A stretch of 7,465 bases of DNA from Planctomycetota bacterium (GCA_029213105.1 JARGNS010000179.1:1-7465); one strand, 5' to 3'; shown: positions 1-5,669, counted from the first letter of the stretch. Made by a program: numbers and translations. The notes: a model not told the origin generated them from the letters alone.

Positions 1-29
1 CCTACGACCGGCTGAAGGCCAGGCTGTAG
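1..29 (+). CDS. Possible C-terminal tail of a rightward gene (partial)
   Basis: Reading from base 3 in frame gives YDRLKARL and then TAG at 27-29. The composition (charged, Leu/Arg/Lys-rich helix end) is what a real C-terminus often looks like, and the position would make it convergent with the leftward membrane-protein gene ending at 52, leaving 22 bases between them. Eight codons are too few to identify a family, and a chance open frame in GC-rich DNA is just as possible. No terminator hairpin with a T-tract is visible in 30-51. Confidence 0.3.
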
Positions 30-51
30 ACAACGTGCCCGGTACTGAGAG

Positions 52-705
52 CTAGGGGCGGTAGCGCGCCCAGCGCGCCAGCACCGGCTCGAGGAGTTCG
101 CGCAGCTTCGCGCTGTCCTCGAAGTGGCAGCCGGACCACCACACGCGGAAGGTGCGCGTACCCCGGCGGCACGCGAAGAAGTTGCCGAGGGGCTCGTCCT
201 CGTGGAGGAGCGTGGCGGCCTTCGACTCATCGCCCCAGCTGAAGGACGCGGCCCGCGCCTTCACATCGATCTCCTGCAGCTCGAGGGCGAGGATCTCGCC
301 CTTGACCTCGATGGTGTAGTTCATCTTCGCATCGGTCGCGGAGCGATCGACGCCGACGAAGCAGTCCACGGAGAGTTCCTCGCCCATGTACGTGTAGCTC
401 AACTCGAAGCTGCCGTCGACGTGCTTGACCTTCGACCACGTCTCCTGCGCCGCATCGACCTCGAAGCCCTCGATCCACTCGCCGATCTCCGTAGCCGAGA
501 GCAGGACCTCTCGGTCGCGCGCCTCCACCGGCAAGTCCTTCGCCAGCCAGAGGAAGGCCCCGCCGAGCAGGACCAGCAGCGCGACCAGCCCCACGAGAAG
601 GCCCACCACGATCAGGACGATCTTCCAGGGCGAGCGCTTCGTCTTCGGCGCGGCGGGCTCGGCTTCGACGTCGGTCGTCGGCAGCGGCGGGGGGGTGGGC
701 TTCAT
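52..705 (-). CDS. Single-pass membrane protein of unknown function, 217 aa
   Basis: I do not recognise the family. The N-terminus (residues 1-28) is proline- and alanine-rich with a KTKR cluster just before a long hydrophobic segment (about 29-55, Leu/Val/Gly-rich). This suggests a single anchor with the basic N-terminus in the cytoplasm and residues 56-217 outside. The outer part alternates charged and aromatic residues in short beta-like stretches (for example FELSYTYMGEEL) and holds three Cys (in DCFV, FFACRR and SGCHF). It ends in a helical, Arg-rich tail. No catalytic motif is evident. The gene starts 13 bases after the stop of the Tat-exported isomerase-like gene, so the two are probably co-transcribed. 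No good Shine-Dalgarno precedes this ATG (the upstream bases are gacgatccgcgcg), so translation may depend on coupling to the gene before it. That the ORF is real is fairly secure; its role is unknown. Confidence 0.75.
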   Translation of the reverse strand: MKPTPPPLPTTDVEAEPAAPKTKRSPWKIVLIVVGLLVGLVALLVLLGGAFLWLAKDLPVEARDREVLLSATEIGEWIEGFEVDAAQETWSKVKHVDGSFELSYTYMGEELSVDCFVGVDRSATDAKMNYTIEVKGEILALELQEIDVKARAASFSWGDESKAATLLHEDEPLGNFFACRRGTRTFRVWWSGCHFEDSAKLRELLEPVLARWARYRP

Positions 706-718
706 CGCGCGGATCGTC

Positions 719-1621
719 TCAAACGCCGAGCGCGCCGTCCATGCGGGCCTTGATGTCCTTCAGGCGATCGGGGCCGCCCCCGCCCACCTCGGCCGTGGCC
801 CAGCCGCGGTAGCCGATCTCGGTGAGCGCGGCCCGCACGGCCGGCCAGTCGCAGTCCCCGTCACCGATGCCGACCTGGAAGCCCTTCCAGAGCCCTTCCG
901 CGTCGCGCTTCTTGCGACTGAACTCCTTCACGTCGAGCTTGAGGATGCGGGCGCCGAGGATGCGGATCCACTGCTCCGGCCAGCCGTAGTTCACGATGTT
1001 GCCCACGTCCATGTACCAGCCGATCCACGGGCTCTCGAACTGGTCGATGTAGCGGGCCGCCTCGAGGGGGCTCAGCAGGAACTGGTTCCAGACGTTCTCG
1101 ATGGCGATCTTGATCTTCAGTTCGGCGGCCAGCGGGAGGACCTTGCGGATCTCCGCGCTGGAGCGCTCCCACGCCTGGTCGTATGCGACCGTCTTGTCGA
1201 CCACGGCGGGCACGAGCAGGACCGTATCGCCGCCGTAGGTGTGGCAGTCCCGCAGGGCCGTCTCCAGCGCCGCGCGACCCTTGGCGCGCCGGGCCTCCGA
1301 CGGATCGCTCAGGCGCTCCTTCCAGTGGACCGAGTCCACGACGCCATGGATCGGCAGGCCCGTCGCGTCGCGTGCGCGCAGGACCTCGTCGGATTTCAGG
1401 TTCGACGGGCTGTCGAGCTCGACCCCGTCGAAGCCCAGGTCCTTGAGGAGCTGGAAGCGCTCCTGGAGGGGCGCACGTACGCGCACCATGCCGAGCTTGA
1501 CGGCCTTGCGGATGGCCGTCGGCGGCTTGTCTTCCTCGGCTCCTGCCAGGCGCGGCAGTGCGCCGGCGGCGGCCACGGCCGCGGCGCCGGCCAGCAGCGT
1601 GCGTCGATCGAGCTTCGCCAT
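719..1621 (-). CDS. Tat-exported sugar phosphate isomerase/epimerase-like TIM-barrel protein, 300 aa
   Basis: This belongs to the xylose isomerase-like / AP endonuclease 2 TIM-barrel family, whose members isomerise or epimerise sugars, inositols or related polyols using a divalent metal. Residues 1-29 form a Tat signal: LDRRTLLAG followed by an Ala-rich core and a likely cut after AGA (residue 28). The barrel then shows the family landmarks: GVELDSP (E68), IHGVVDSVHW (H92), IAIENVWN (E175), YMDVGN (D205), LKLDVKEF (229-234) and WATAEVGGG (E278). E68, E175, D205 and E278 are the expected acidic metal or catalytic positions. Where many relatives have HxKD, this protein has DVKE at 230-233. Length is normal for an exported member. 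The start is supported by GAGGGAGG 8 bases upstream. It diverges from apbE across 50 bases and leads into the membrane-protein gene at 705. The substrate cannot be read from sequence. Confidence 0.88.
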   Translation of the reverse strand: MAKLDRRTLLAGAAAVAAAGALPRLAGAEEDKPPTAIRKAVKLGMVRVRAPLQERFQLLKDLGFDGVELDSPSNLKSDEVLRARDATGLPIHGVVDSVHWKERLSDPSEARRAKGRAALETALRDCHTYGGDTVLLVPAVVDKTVAYDQAWERSSAEIRKVLPLAAELKIKIAIENVWNQFLLSPLEAARYIDQFESPWIGWYMDVGNIVNYGWPEQWIRILGARILKLDVKEFSRKKRDAEGLWKGFQVGIGDGDCDWPAVRAALTEIGYRGWATAEVGGGGPDRLKDIKARMDGALGV

Positions 1622-1629
1622 CGAGTGAA

Positions 1630-1637
1630 CCTCCCTC
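1630..1637 (-). promoter_or_regulatory. Ribosome binding site of the isomerase-like gene
   Basis: On the minus strand GAGGGAGG lies 8 bases before the ATG at 1621. It closely resembles the AGGGAGG in front of the Gfo/Idh/MocA gene (4705-4711) and fixes the start so that the twin-arginine signal is at the N-terminus. Confidence 0.7.
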
Positions 1638-1671
1638 TTGCCCCCGGAGCCGTGGCTGTCACGATGCGGGC

Positions 1672-2676
1672 ATGCGCCGCCTTCGCCCCTGCCTGTTGCT
1701 CCTCGTCTTCCTGTTCTGTGCGGCGTGCGGCGATCGCCCGGCCCCCGCCCCGCCGGCTCCTACCGAGCCGTTCATCGAGGTGAGCCGTCCCATGATGGGC
1801 ACGCAAGCGCGCGTCGTACTGTACTCGCGTGACCCGAAGGCCGCGTTCGACGCAGCCCAGGCCGCGCTCGACGAGGCCGAGCGCCTCGAGAAGGTCCTTT
1901 CGGACTACGACCCCGCGAGCGAGCTCATGCGCCTGTGTGCGGCCGGCCACACGGATCCCGTGCCCGTCAGCAAGGACCTGTACGACGCCCTCAGCCTCGC
2001 CCTGGACCTGGCGCGCCGTACCGGAGGCATGTTCGATCCCACGATCGGCGCGTACACGCACCTGTGGCGTGCGGCGCGTGAGAAGGGCGAGGTGCCGTCG
2101 GCCGGCGCGCGCGCCGAGGCGGCAAGCCGCGTGGGCTGGCAGAAGATCGAGCTGCACCCGCCCACCCGGCGCGTGCGCCTGACCGTGCCCGGCATGCAGC
2201 TCGACTTCGGTGGGTTCGGCAAGGGCTACGCGGCGCAGGCCGCGTGGGCCGTCCTCGGCATGCAGGGCTTCCCCAGCTGCCTCGTGGACATCGGCGGCGA
2301 CATCGTCGTGGGCAAGGCCCCCGACGGGAAGGCCGGCTGGACCGTCGCCCTCGCCGGCGGCGGGAGCCTGCTCCTGGCGGACTGCGCCGTGGCCGCCTCG
2401 GGTGACGGTGTCAGGCACATCGAGATCGATGGCGTACGCCACGGCCACATCCTCGATCCCACGACCGGGCTCGCCGTCACGACGGGGGCACGCAGCGTCG
2501 TCGTGGGGCGCGATGCGGTCAGCGCCGATGTCTTCGCGACGGTGCTCTGCATCGTCCCGCCGGCGGTGGGCATCGCCCAGGCCGAGGGCACCGTGGGGGT
2601 CGAGGCGCGTGTTGCACACGGGGAGGGGCCGGCGGTCTCGACCACGGGCTTCGCCGCGTTGCTCAAGACCGACTAG
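1672..2676 (+). CDS. apbE: FAD:protein FMN transferase (ApbE family), probable lipoprotein, 334 aa
   Basis: ApbE enzymes use FAD and Mg2+ to attach FMN covalently to a Thr/Ser of exported flavoproteins such as NqrC/RnfG-type FMN-binding domains. The N-terminus (MRRLRPC, a Leu/Val/Phe core, then CAAC with C19) looks like a lipoprotein signal, although Cys at the -3 position is unusual. Family motifs are all present in order: RPMMGTQARV, YDPASELMRL, RRTGGMFDPTIGAYTHLW, LDFGGFGKGYA, LVDIGGDIVVG, ASGDGVRHIE, HGHILDPTTG (H259, D262) and SADVFATVL near the end. H259 is at the conserved 'HIxDPxTG' histidine. Length is typical. The ATG at 1672 is chosen over an in-frame ATG 38 codons upstream because it places the signal at the N-terminus. 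No Shine-Dalgarno is close (a GGAG lies 23 bases upstream), so initiation may be weak or leaderless. No flavinylation target is encoded in the window. The stop overlaps that of the opposing gene. Confidence 0.95.
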   Translation: MRRLRPCLLLLVFLFCAACGDRPAPAPPAPTEPFIEVSRPMMGTQARVVLYSRDPKAAFDAAQAALDEAERLEKVLSDYDPASELMRLCAAGHTDPVPVSKDLYDALSLALDLARRTGGMFDPTIGAYTHLWRAAREKGEVPSAGARAEAASRVGWQKIELHPPTRRVRLTVPGMQLDFGGFGKGYAAQAAWAVLGMQGFPSCLVDIGGDIVVGKAPDGKAGWTVALAGGGSLLLADCAVAASGDGVRHIEIDGVRHGHILDPTTGLAVTTGARSVVVGRDAVSADVFATVLCIVPPAVGIAQAEGTVGVEARVAHGEGPAVSTTGFAALLKTD

Positions 2677-3428
2677 TCGCGGGTACGCGCCACGCGGAAG
2701 CCGACAAAGGGGCCGGTGGACAACCACCAGATGCCGCGCGGCCGCTGCGGGTCGCTGTCGTTCCAGGCCTCGCTGGGGCACGGCGCGCGCAGGTCCCCCT
2801 TCACGTCCGCCGGGCTGCTGTTCCAGCAACCGCCGCGCATGAGCGGCAGCGGTTCCTCGTCGCCGAGGGTGCCCTGGCAGTACTCCCATGCGTTGCCGCG
2901 CATGTCGTGCAGTCCGAGCGCATTCGCGGCCTTCTCCCCTACGGGGTGCGTCCGCCCGCCGCTGTTCTCCGCGTGCCACGCCTCGTCGTCGATCGCCACG
3001 CTCGGTCCCAGGGCGGCCTGCCATTGCGCGTCGGTCGGCAGGTGGTAGGTGACGCCCGTCTTGAGCGAGAGCCAGGTGCAGTAGTGCATTGCGGCGTGTT
3101 GGCTGATGCCGATGGCCGGCATGCGACCCGTGCCCCAGCCGCGGTCGTGGGGCAGGTAGGCGGGCGAGGGGCGGGCGATGGCCTGCGTGCCGTCCTCGAG
3201 GTCCTTGGAGAAGTAGTAGGCCTCGTACTCCGCCCACGTCACCTCGTGCTTGCCGAGCCAGGCGTCGGCCCCGGGGACCCAGACCAGCTCGAAGGACAAG
3301 GGCGTACCGGCAATGGCCTGCGTGTAGTTCACCGGGACGGGACGCGGCACGCTGCGCGGGGGATGCCAGAAGACGCTGCCGGCCAGGATGGCCAGGCCGA
3401 CGGCGAGAGGCAGGAGGAGATCGCGCAT
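2673..3428 (-). CDS. SUMF1/formylglycine-generating-enzyme-fold protein, probably not an FGE, 251 aa
   Basis: The fold is recognisable from FELVWVPG (46-53), KHEVTWAEYEAYY (60-72), YHLPTDAQWQAAL (128-140), HDMRGNAWEYC (174-184), RGGCWN (198-203) and FVGFRVAR (241-248). A hydrophobic N-terminal segment (about 4-21) acts as a signal or anchor. True aerobic FGE activity needs a copper-binding Cys pair spaced CxxxxC soon after the RGGS segment. Here the region reads RGGCWNSSPADV, with Ser and a non-Cys at those places. The other Cys are C116, C184, C200 and C217. The usual 'GG-x-F-x-MGS...E-P-x-H' segment after VPG is also missing. I therefore infer a binding or structural role, or a different activity, rather than sulfatase maturation, and no sulfatase gene is in the window. 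It starts 3 bases after the oxidoreductase stop (TAGCCCATG), so it is almost certainly translationally coupled to that gene. Its stop shares CTAG with apbE. Confidence 0.85.
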   Translation of the reverse strand: MRDLLLPLAVGLAILAGSVFWHPPRSVPRPVPVNYTQAIAGTPLSFELVWVPGADAWLGKHEVTWAEYEAYYFSKDLEDGTQAIARPSPAYLPHDRGWGTGRMPAIGISQHAAMHYCTWLSLKTGVTYHLPTDAQWQAALGPSVAIDDEAWHAENSGGRTHPVGEKAANALGLHDMRGNAWEYCQGTLGDEEPLPLMRGGCWNSSPADVKGDLRAPCPSEAWNDSDPQRPRGIWWLSTGPFVGFRVARTRD

Positions 3429-3431
3429 GGG

Positions 3432-4697
3432 CTAGCGCGCCTTGCCGGGGATGGGCACGCGGCGCACCTCGGCGGGCCCCATGGCGACCGTCTCCGGTCC
3501 GAGGGTCAGGTCGGACTTCATGTAGTCGGCGAAGGCGATGGCCTTGCCGGTGTACGCCGCCTCGCGACCGATGATGGCCGTCAGCGTGCTCTCGGCCACG
3601 AAGGCGGCCTCGTTGAGCGGCGTGCCCGCGCGGATGCTCGCGATGAAGTCCTTGTGCTCCTGGACGTACGCGGTGCCCAGCGTGGCCTTGCCGCCGTACT
3701 TCCAGTCCTTGCCGCCTGCGATGACGCCCTGGTAGGGCTCGGCCGTACCCTCCGTCCCGTCGAAGTTGGCGCCGACATGGAAGTCGGTACGCTCGAAGTG
3801 GCGGCACATGCTCATCACGTGCACGCCGTTCGGGTACTCGTAGTCCACGCAGAAGTGATCGTAGATGTTGCCGAACTTCGGGTCGGTGCGGCCGAGGCGG
3901 CCGCCCACGGCCAGGGCGCGCACCGGCGGCCCCCCGAGCACCCAGTTGCAGACATCGATCGTGTGGATGTGCTGTTCGACGATGAAGTCACCCGAGAGCC
4001 AGCAGTGGTAGTACCAGTTGCGCAGCTGCGACTCCATCGGAGTCCATTCGGGCTTGGTGCCGCGATGCCAGGCGCCGCCGACGTTGTAGTACGCGCGCCC
4101 CGCCACGATGCGCCCGATGGCGCCGTCGTGCACGCGGTCGATCGTCTCGATGAACTTCTCGTGGTGGCGGTACTGCGTGCCGGACAGGATGCCGAGGTTC
4201 TTCGCCTTGGCCTTCTCACCGGCCGCGAGGATCGTGCGCACGCCCGGTGCGTCCACGGCGACCGGCTTCTCCATGAAGACATGCTTGCCGGCATCGATGG
4301 CGGCCGTGACGTGGGTGGGGCGGAAGCCGGGCGGTGTGCAGAAGAGCACGAGATCCACGTCGGTCTCGAGGACCTGCTTGTAGGCGTCGAGCCCCGTGAA
4401 GCAGTGCTTGTCCTCGACCGCGTAGCCTGCGAGCTTGCGCCCCGCCAGGTACTTGCGCGAGGAGGCCAGGCGATCCGGGAAGAGATCGCCCATGGCGACG
4501 AGCTGGACGTTCTCCGCCGCGCGCAGGCAGTTCTCGGCGGCGCCGGTCCCGCGCCCCCCGCAGCCGACGAGGCCGATGCGGAGCGGGGCCGGGGCCTCGT
4601 CCTCGGCTCCGGCCAGCCGGGCCAGGGCGGCGGCGCCCGCCAGGGCGGCGGTACCGGCGACGAACTGTCTGCGATCCATGGGGTGCGCTGTGGACAT
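3432..4697 (-). CDS. Tat-exported Gfo/Idh/MocA-family NAD(P)-dependent oxidoreductase, 421 aa
   Basis: This family oxidises or reduces a hydroxyl of sugars, inositols or sugar acids with NAD(P). After a twin-arginine signal (MDRRQFVAG from residue 7, Ala-rich core, cut near residue 31) comes a Rossmann fold: RIGLVGCGGRGTG (40-52, GxGxxG at 45-50), a strand ending MGD (D71, likely ribose contact) and FCTPP. The hallmark FMEKPV follows, with K144-P145. The C-terminal substrate domain holds GTQYRHHEKF and IVEQHIHTIDVCNWVLGG (H245, D248). Length is normal for the exported branch. The frame stays open about 185 codons further upstream, but AGGGAGG 7 bases before the ATG at 4697 and the Tat signal settle the start. 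Cofactor is probably bound before folded export, as known for Tat-exported relatives such as glucose-fructose oxidoreductase. It is the first gene of an operon with the FGE-fold gene. Substrate unknown. Confidence 0.93.
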   Translation of the reverse strand: MSTAHPMDRRQFVAGTAALAGAAALARLAGAEDEAPAPLRIGLVGCGGRGTGAAENCLRAAENVQLVAMGDLFPDRLASSRKYLAGRKLAGYAVEDKHCFTGLDAYKQVLETDVDLVLFCTPPGFRPTHVTAAIDAGKHVFMEKPVAVDAPGVRTILAAGEKAKAKNLGILSGTQYRHHEKFIETIDRVHDGAIGRIVAGRAYYNVGGAWHRGTKPEWTPMESQLRNWYYHCWLSGDFIVEQHIHTIDVCNWVLGGPPVRALAVGGRLGRTDPKFGNIYDHFCVDYEYPNGVHVMSMCRHFERTDFHVGANFDGTEGTAEPYQGVIAGGKDWKYGGKATLGTAYVQEHKDFIASIRAGTPLNEAAFVAESTLTAIIGREAAYTGKAIAFADYMKSDLTLGPETVAMGPAEVRRVPIPGKAR

Positions 4698-4704
4698 GGT
4701 GGGC

Positions 4705-4711
4705 CTCCCTG
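4705..4711 (-). promoter_or_regulatory. Ribosome binding site of the Gfo/Idh/MocA gene
   Basis: Minus-strand AGGGAGG lies 7 bases before the ATG at 4697. It decides the start against a second in-frame ATG at 4679 (immediately before DRRQF) and against the long upstream open frame that runs antisense to the lipoprotein gene. Confidence 0.75.
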
Positions 4712-4721
4712 CGGCGCGGCG

Positions 4722-4727
4722 AGGATA
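4722..4727 (-). promoter_or_regulatory. Possible -10 box for the oxidoreductase operon
   Basis: Minus-strand TATCCT matches TATAAT at four of six positions, including the first two and the last. It would place the transcript start near 4715, just ahead of the ribosome binding site. No convincing -35 sequence lies at the right distance (GGAATC), so this is a weak call. Confidence 0.3.
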
Positions 4728-4765
4728 GCCCCCGGCCCGGGCAGGATTCCACTCGCCTCCTGTGA

Positions 4766-4771
4766 CAGAAT
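4766..4771 (+). promoter_or_regulatory. Possible -10 box for the small lipoprotein gene
   Basis: CAGAAT, followed by GG, lies 16 bases before the ATG at 4788. The 7-base string AGAATGG here (4767-4773) recurs at 5682-5688 directly before the peptidase start, which is why it is listed. No clear -35 box is visible. Confidence 0.35.
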
Positions 4772-4778
4772 GGTCGTT

Positions 4779-4785
4779 GGAGGAG
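4779..4785 (+). promoter_or_regulatory. Ribosome binding site of the small lipoprotein gene
   Basis: GGAGGAG ends 2 bases before the ATG at 4788; counting from GGAGG the spacer is 4 bases, slightly short but usable. It favours this ATG over the in-frame ATG at 4770. Confidence 0.65.
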
Positions 4786-4787
4786 CC

Positions 4788-5306
4788 ATGAGCCGACTCG
4801 CGACCGTCCTGTTGTTGATCTGCGCCTTCGGGGCGGGAGCCTGCCAGGGCAGCACCCAGGCCTACAAGGGCAGTGCGCGCCCCGGCTGCGACGTCGCGGT
4901 CATCGTCCCGGAGAACGCCTTCAACCGGGCGCGCAGCGCGCCCTTGGGCCCCGCTTGCGGCGACAACGAGGTGAGGGTCCGGGTGAACGGCGCATGCCTC
5001 GGCGGGCGCAGCAACACCTTCACCGTCCTCCCGGGCAAGCATGACCTCGCCGTTGTCTATCTCGATCGCGCGGCGCGCCTGAACGGCCGCACCCTCGCCA
5101 CGCGCTCCGTCTTGCTGCCGCTCGAGGCCCAAGCCGGACACACGTACGCGATTCGCGGCCGCACGACGTGGGCGGGGGACGTGCCCACCGTCAGCATCTG
5201 GGCCGTCGATGGCACGACGCGTCAGACGGTCAGCTCCGTGGTCGTGCCGCACGCCAAGACGCTGATCATGGGGGACGACCCCGACTCGTTCGGCAACAGC
5301 GACTAG
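4788..5306 (+). CDS. Small probable lipoprotein of unknown function, 172 aa
   Basis: I do not recognise a named family. Residues 1-19 read as a lipoprotein signal (MSRLATVLLLICAFGAGAC) with C19 as the likely lipidated residue; Ala rather than Leu/Val at -3 makes the lipobox imperfect. The mature part has three further Cys (C34, C57, C70). Its middle reads as a beta-sandwich: a short VRVNGACLGG hairpin, then FTVLPGKHDLAVVYLD (78-93), then LPLEAQAGHTYAIRG. 'Pro-Gly-x-His' followed by 'Ala-Gly-His-x-Tyr' is a pattern seen in small envelope lipoproteins and PEGA-like domains that decorate surfaces. The C-terminus is polar (GDDPDSFGNSD). It diverges from the oxidoreductase operon across 90 bases and has no T-tailed terminator right after its stop. 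The likely location is the periplasmic face of a membrane. The ORF is well supported; function is unknown. Confidence 0.8.
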   Translation: MSRLATVLLLICAFGAGACQGSTQAYKGSARPGCDVAVIVPENAFNRARSAPLGPACGDNEVRVRVNGACLGGRSNTFTVLPGKHDLAVVYLDRAARLNGRTLATRSVLLPLEAQAGHTYAIRGRTTWAGDVPTVSIWAVDGTTRQTVSSVVVPHAKTLIMGDDPDSFGNSD

Positions 5307-5311
5307 TCACG

Positions 5312-5390
5312 CCGCGGCGCGACGCCCGGAGCCGAATCGCCCTCACGTGCCGTGTGCGGACGATTCAGGGCACTTCCCCGCGGCGCGACG
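5312..5390. repeat. 13-base direct repeat pair, 66 bases apart
   Basis: CCGCGGCGCGACG occurs at 5312-5324 and again at 5378-5390, start to start 66 bases; flanking bases do not match. The pair lies between the lipoprotein stop and the first dyad. It could be chance in this composition or paired binding sites. Confidence 0.5.
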
Positions 5391-5392
5391 AT

Positions 5393-5411
5393 TTGGATTT
5401 TCGAGAACCAA
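5393..5411. promoter_or_regulatory. Operator-like imperfect dyad
   Basis: TTGG (5393-5396) and CCAA (5408-5411) flank a centre at 5402 with further pairing bases inside (TTGGATTTTCGAGAACCAA). It is the most AT-rich patch of the intergenic stretch. It could be a protein-binding site or a weak RNA hairpin. No regulator is identified. Confidence 0.35.
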
Positions 5412-5413
5412 GC

Positions 5414-5425
5414 CTGTCGTGACAG
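5414..5425. promoter_or_regulatory. Short perfect dyad CTGTC-GT-GACAG
   Basis: CTGTC (5414-5418) and GACAG (5421-5425) are exact inverted copies with a 2-base centre, 2 bases after the previous dyad. The tight centre suits a DNA-binding dimer better than an RNA loop. GTGACA at 5420-5425 resembles a -35 box, but no -10 box follows at 16-18 bases. Confidence 0.35.
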
Positions 5426-5500
5426 ACTCGGCATGTCGCAGCTGGGACCCGCGTTCACAGGCTGCCAACGCCGTACGACGGGCGGCGTGTCCAAGTCCAA

Positions 5501-5515
5501 GGGGGCAGCGCCCCC
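5501..5515 (+). other. Tight GC hairpin ahead of the strong ribosome binding site
   Basis: GGGGGC (5501-5506) pairs with GCCCCC (5510-5515) across a 3-base loop, or five G-C pairs across a 5-base loop. It ends 7 bases before the AGGAGG at 5523. There is no T-tract, so it is not a terminator. It could insulate or stabilise the RNA carrying the Shine-Dalgarno. A tandem TCCAAG pair lies just upstream (5490-5501). Confidence 0.5.
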
Positions 5516-5522
5516 GAACGAG

Positions 5523-5533
5523 AGGAGGTGATC
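5523..5533 (+). promoter_or_regulatory. Unusually long Shine-Dalgarno match (11 bases)
   Basis: AGGAGGTGATC is complementary over 11 bases to the conserved 3' end of 16S rRNA (GATCACCTCCT). It is the longest such match I see in the window, yet no long ORF follows. The spacing from AGGAGG to the ATG at 5535 is 6 bases, which is ideal. Confidence 0.6.
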
Positions 5534-5534
5534 G

Positions 5535-5570
5535 ATGGGTATATGTGGCTTCAGAGGGCGGACTCCGTAG
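5535..5570 (+). CDS. Candidate 11-aa small peptide or leader peptide
   Basis: ATG at 5535 with ideal spacing from the 11-base Shine-Dalgarno opens MGICGFRGRTP and stops at TAG 5568-5570. The stop lies inside the left arm of the next hairpin (5564-5606), the arrangement seen in attenuation leaders where a ribosome at the stop blocks the stem. There is no run of one amino acid, so a classical amino-acid attenuator is not indicated. A second frame starting at ATG 5543 codes 46 residues to TAG 5681-5683 but runs straight through the terminator and has poor spacing. Nothing homologous is known to me; treat as a candidate only. Confidence 0.3.
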   Translation: MGICGFRGRTP

Positions 5571-5606
5571 AGCGACTGATTTCATCGGCCGACTCTAGTT
5601 CACGGA
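5564..5606 (+). other. Three-segment RNA hairpin after the small ORF
   Basis: TCCG (5564-5567) pairs with CGGA (5603-5606), TAGAG (5568-5572) with CTCTA (5593-5597), and CTGAT (5576-5580) with ATCGG (5584-5588, one G-U) around a TTC loop. A 5-base bulge GTTCA lies on the right side and an internal loop (CGA/CCGA) in the middle. That makes 14 pairs in total. I tested tRNA and hammerhead patterns by eye and neither fits. Confidence 0.45.
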
Positions 5607-5626
5607 CAACCGGCCTTCAGAGACAC

Positions 5627-5669
5627 AACGGGCGGGGCACGGACGCGGGCCTCGCCCGTTTTTCATTTT
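5627..5669 (+). terminator. Intrinsic (Rho-independent) terminator
   Basis: AACGGGCGGGGC (5627-5638) pairs with GCCTCGCCCGTT (5649-5660) to make a 12-bp stem with one G-U pair and a 10-base loop. It is followed by TTTCATTTTT. The T-tract exists only on the plus strand, so it ends a rightward transcript: either the lipoprotein message or a small RNA from the intergenic stretch. It lies 24 bases before the peptidase start, so any upstream transcript would have to read through it to express that gene. Confidence 0.85.

Noticed and set aside
1396..3807. 803-codon open frame on the minus strand
   Set aside because: It runs antisense to apbE and out of frame across the isomerase-like, FGE-fold and oxidoreductase genes. 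The translation is Arg/Ala/Gly/His-rich low-complexity sequence, the usual shadow of GC-rich third positions.
2907..4787. Long open frame upstream of the small lipoprotein gene on the plus strand
   Set aside because: The frame is antisense to the FGE-fold and oxidoreductase genes. The ribosome binding site and signal peptide place the real start at 4788.
4698..5252. N-terminal extension of the oxidoreductase to 606 residues
   Set aside because: The extension is antisense to the small lipoprotein gene, would bury the Tat signal, and ignores the AGGGAGG 7 bases before the ATG at 4697.
5522..5534. Minus-strand GATCACCTCCTCT as the 3' end of a 16S rRNA gene
   Set aside because: The bases before it on that strand do not match the conserved 16S 3' hairpin, so it is a plus-strand Shine-Dalgarno and not a rRNA fragment.
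5343..5598. Open frames of 65-84 codons on both strands of the gene-free stretch
   Set aside because: None has a ribosome binding site at its start, they overlap one another on both strands, and their composition is Arg/Pro/Ser-rich without any recognisable motif.
5501..5626. tRNA, tmRNA, SRP RNA, RNase P RNA or hammerhead ribozyme
   Set aside because: No CCA end or T-arm, no tag-peptide region, no GGAAGG-type SRP loop, no conserved RNase P blocks and no CUGAUGA/GAAA core are visible.
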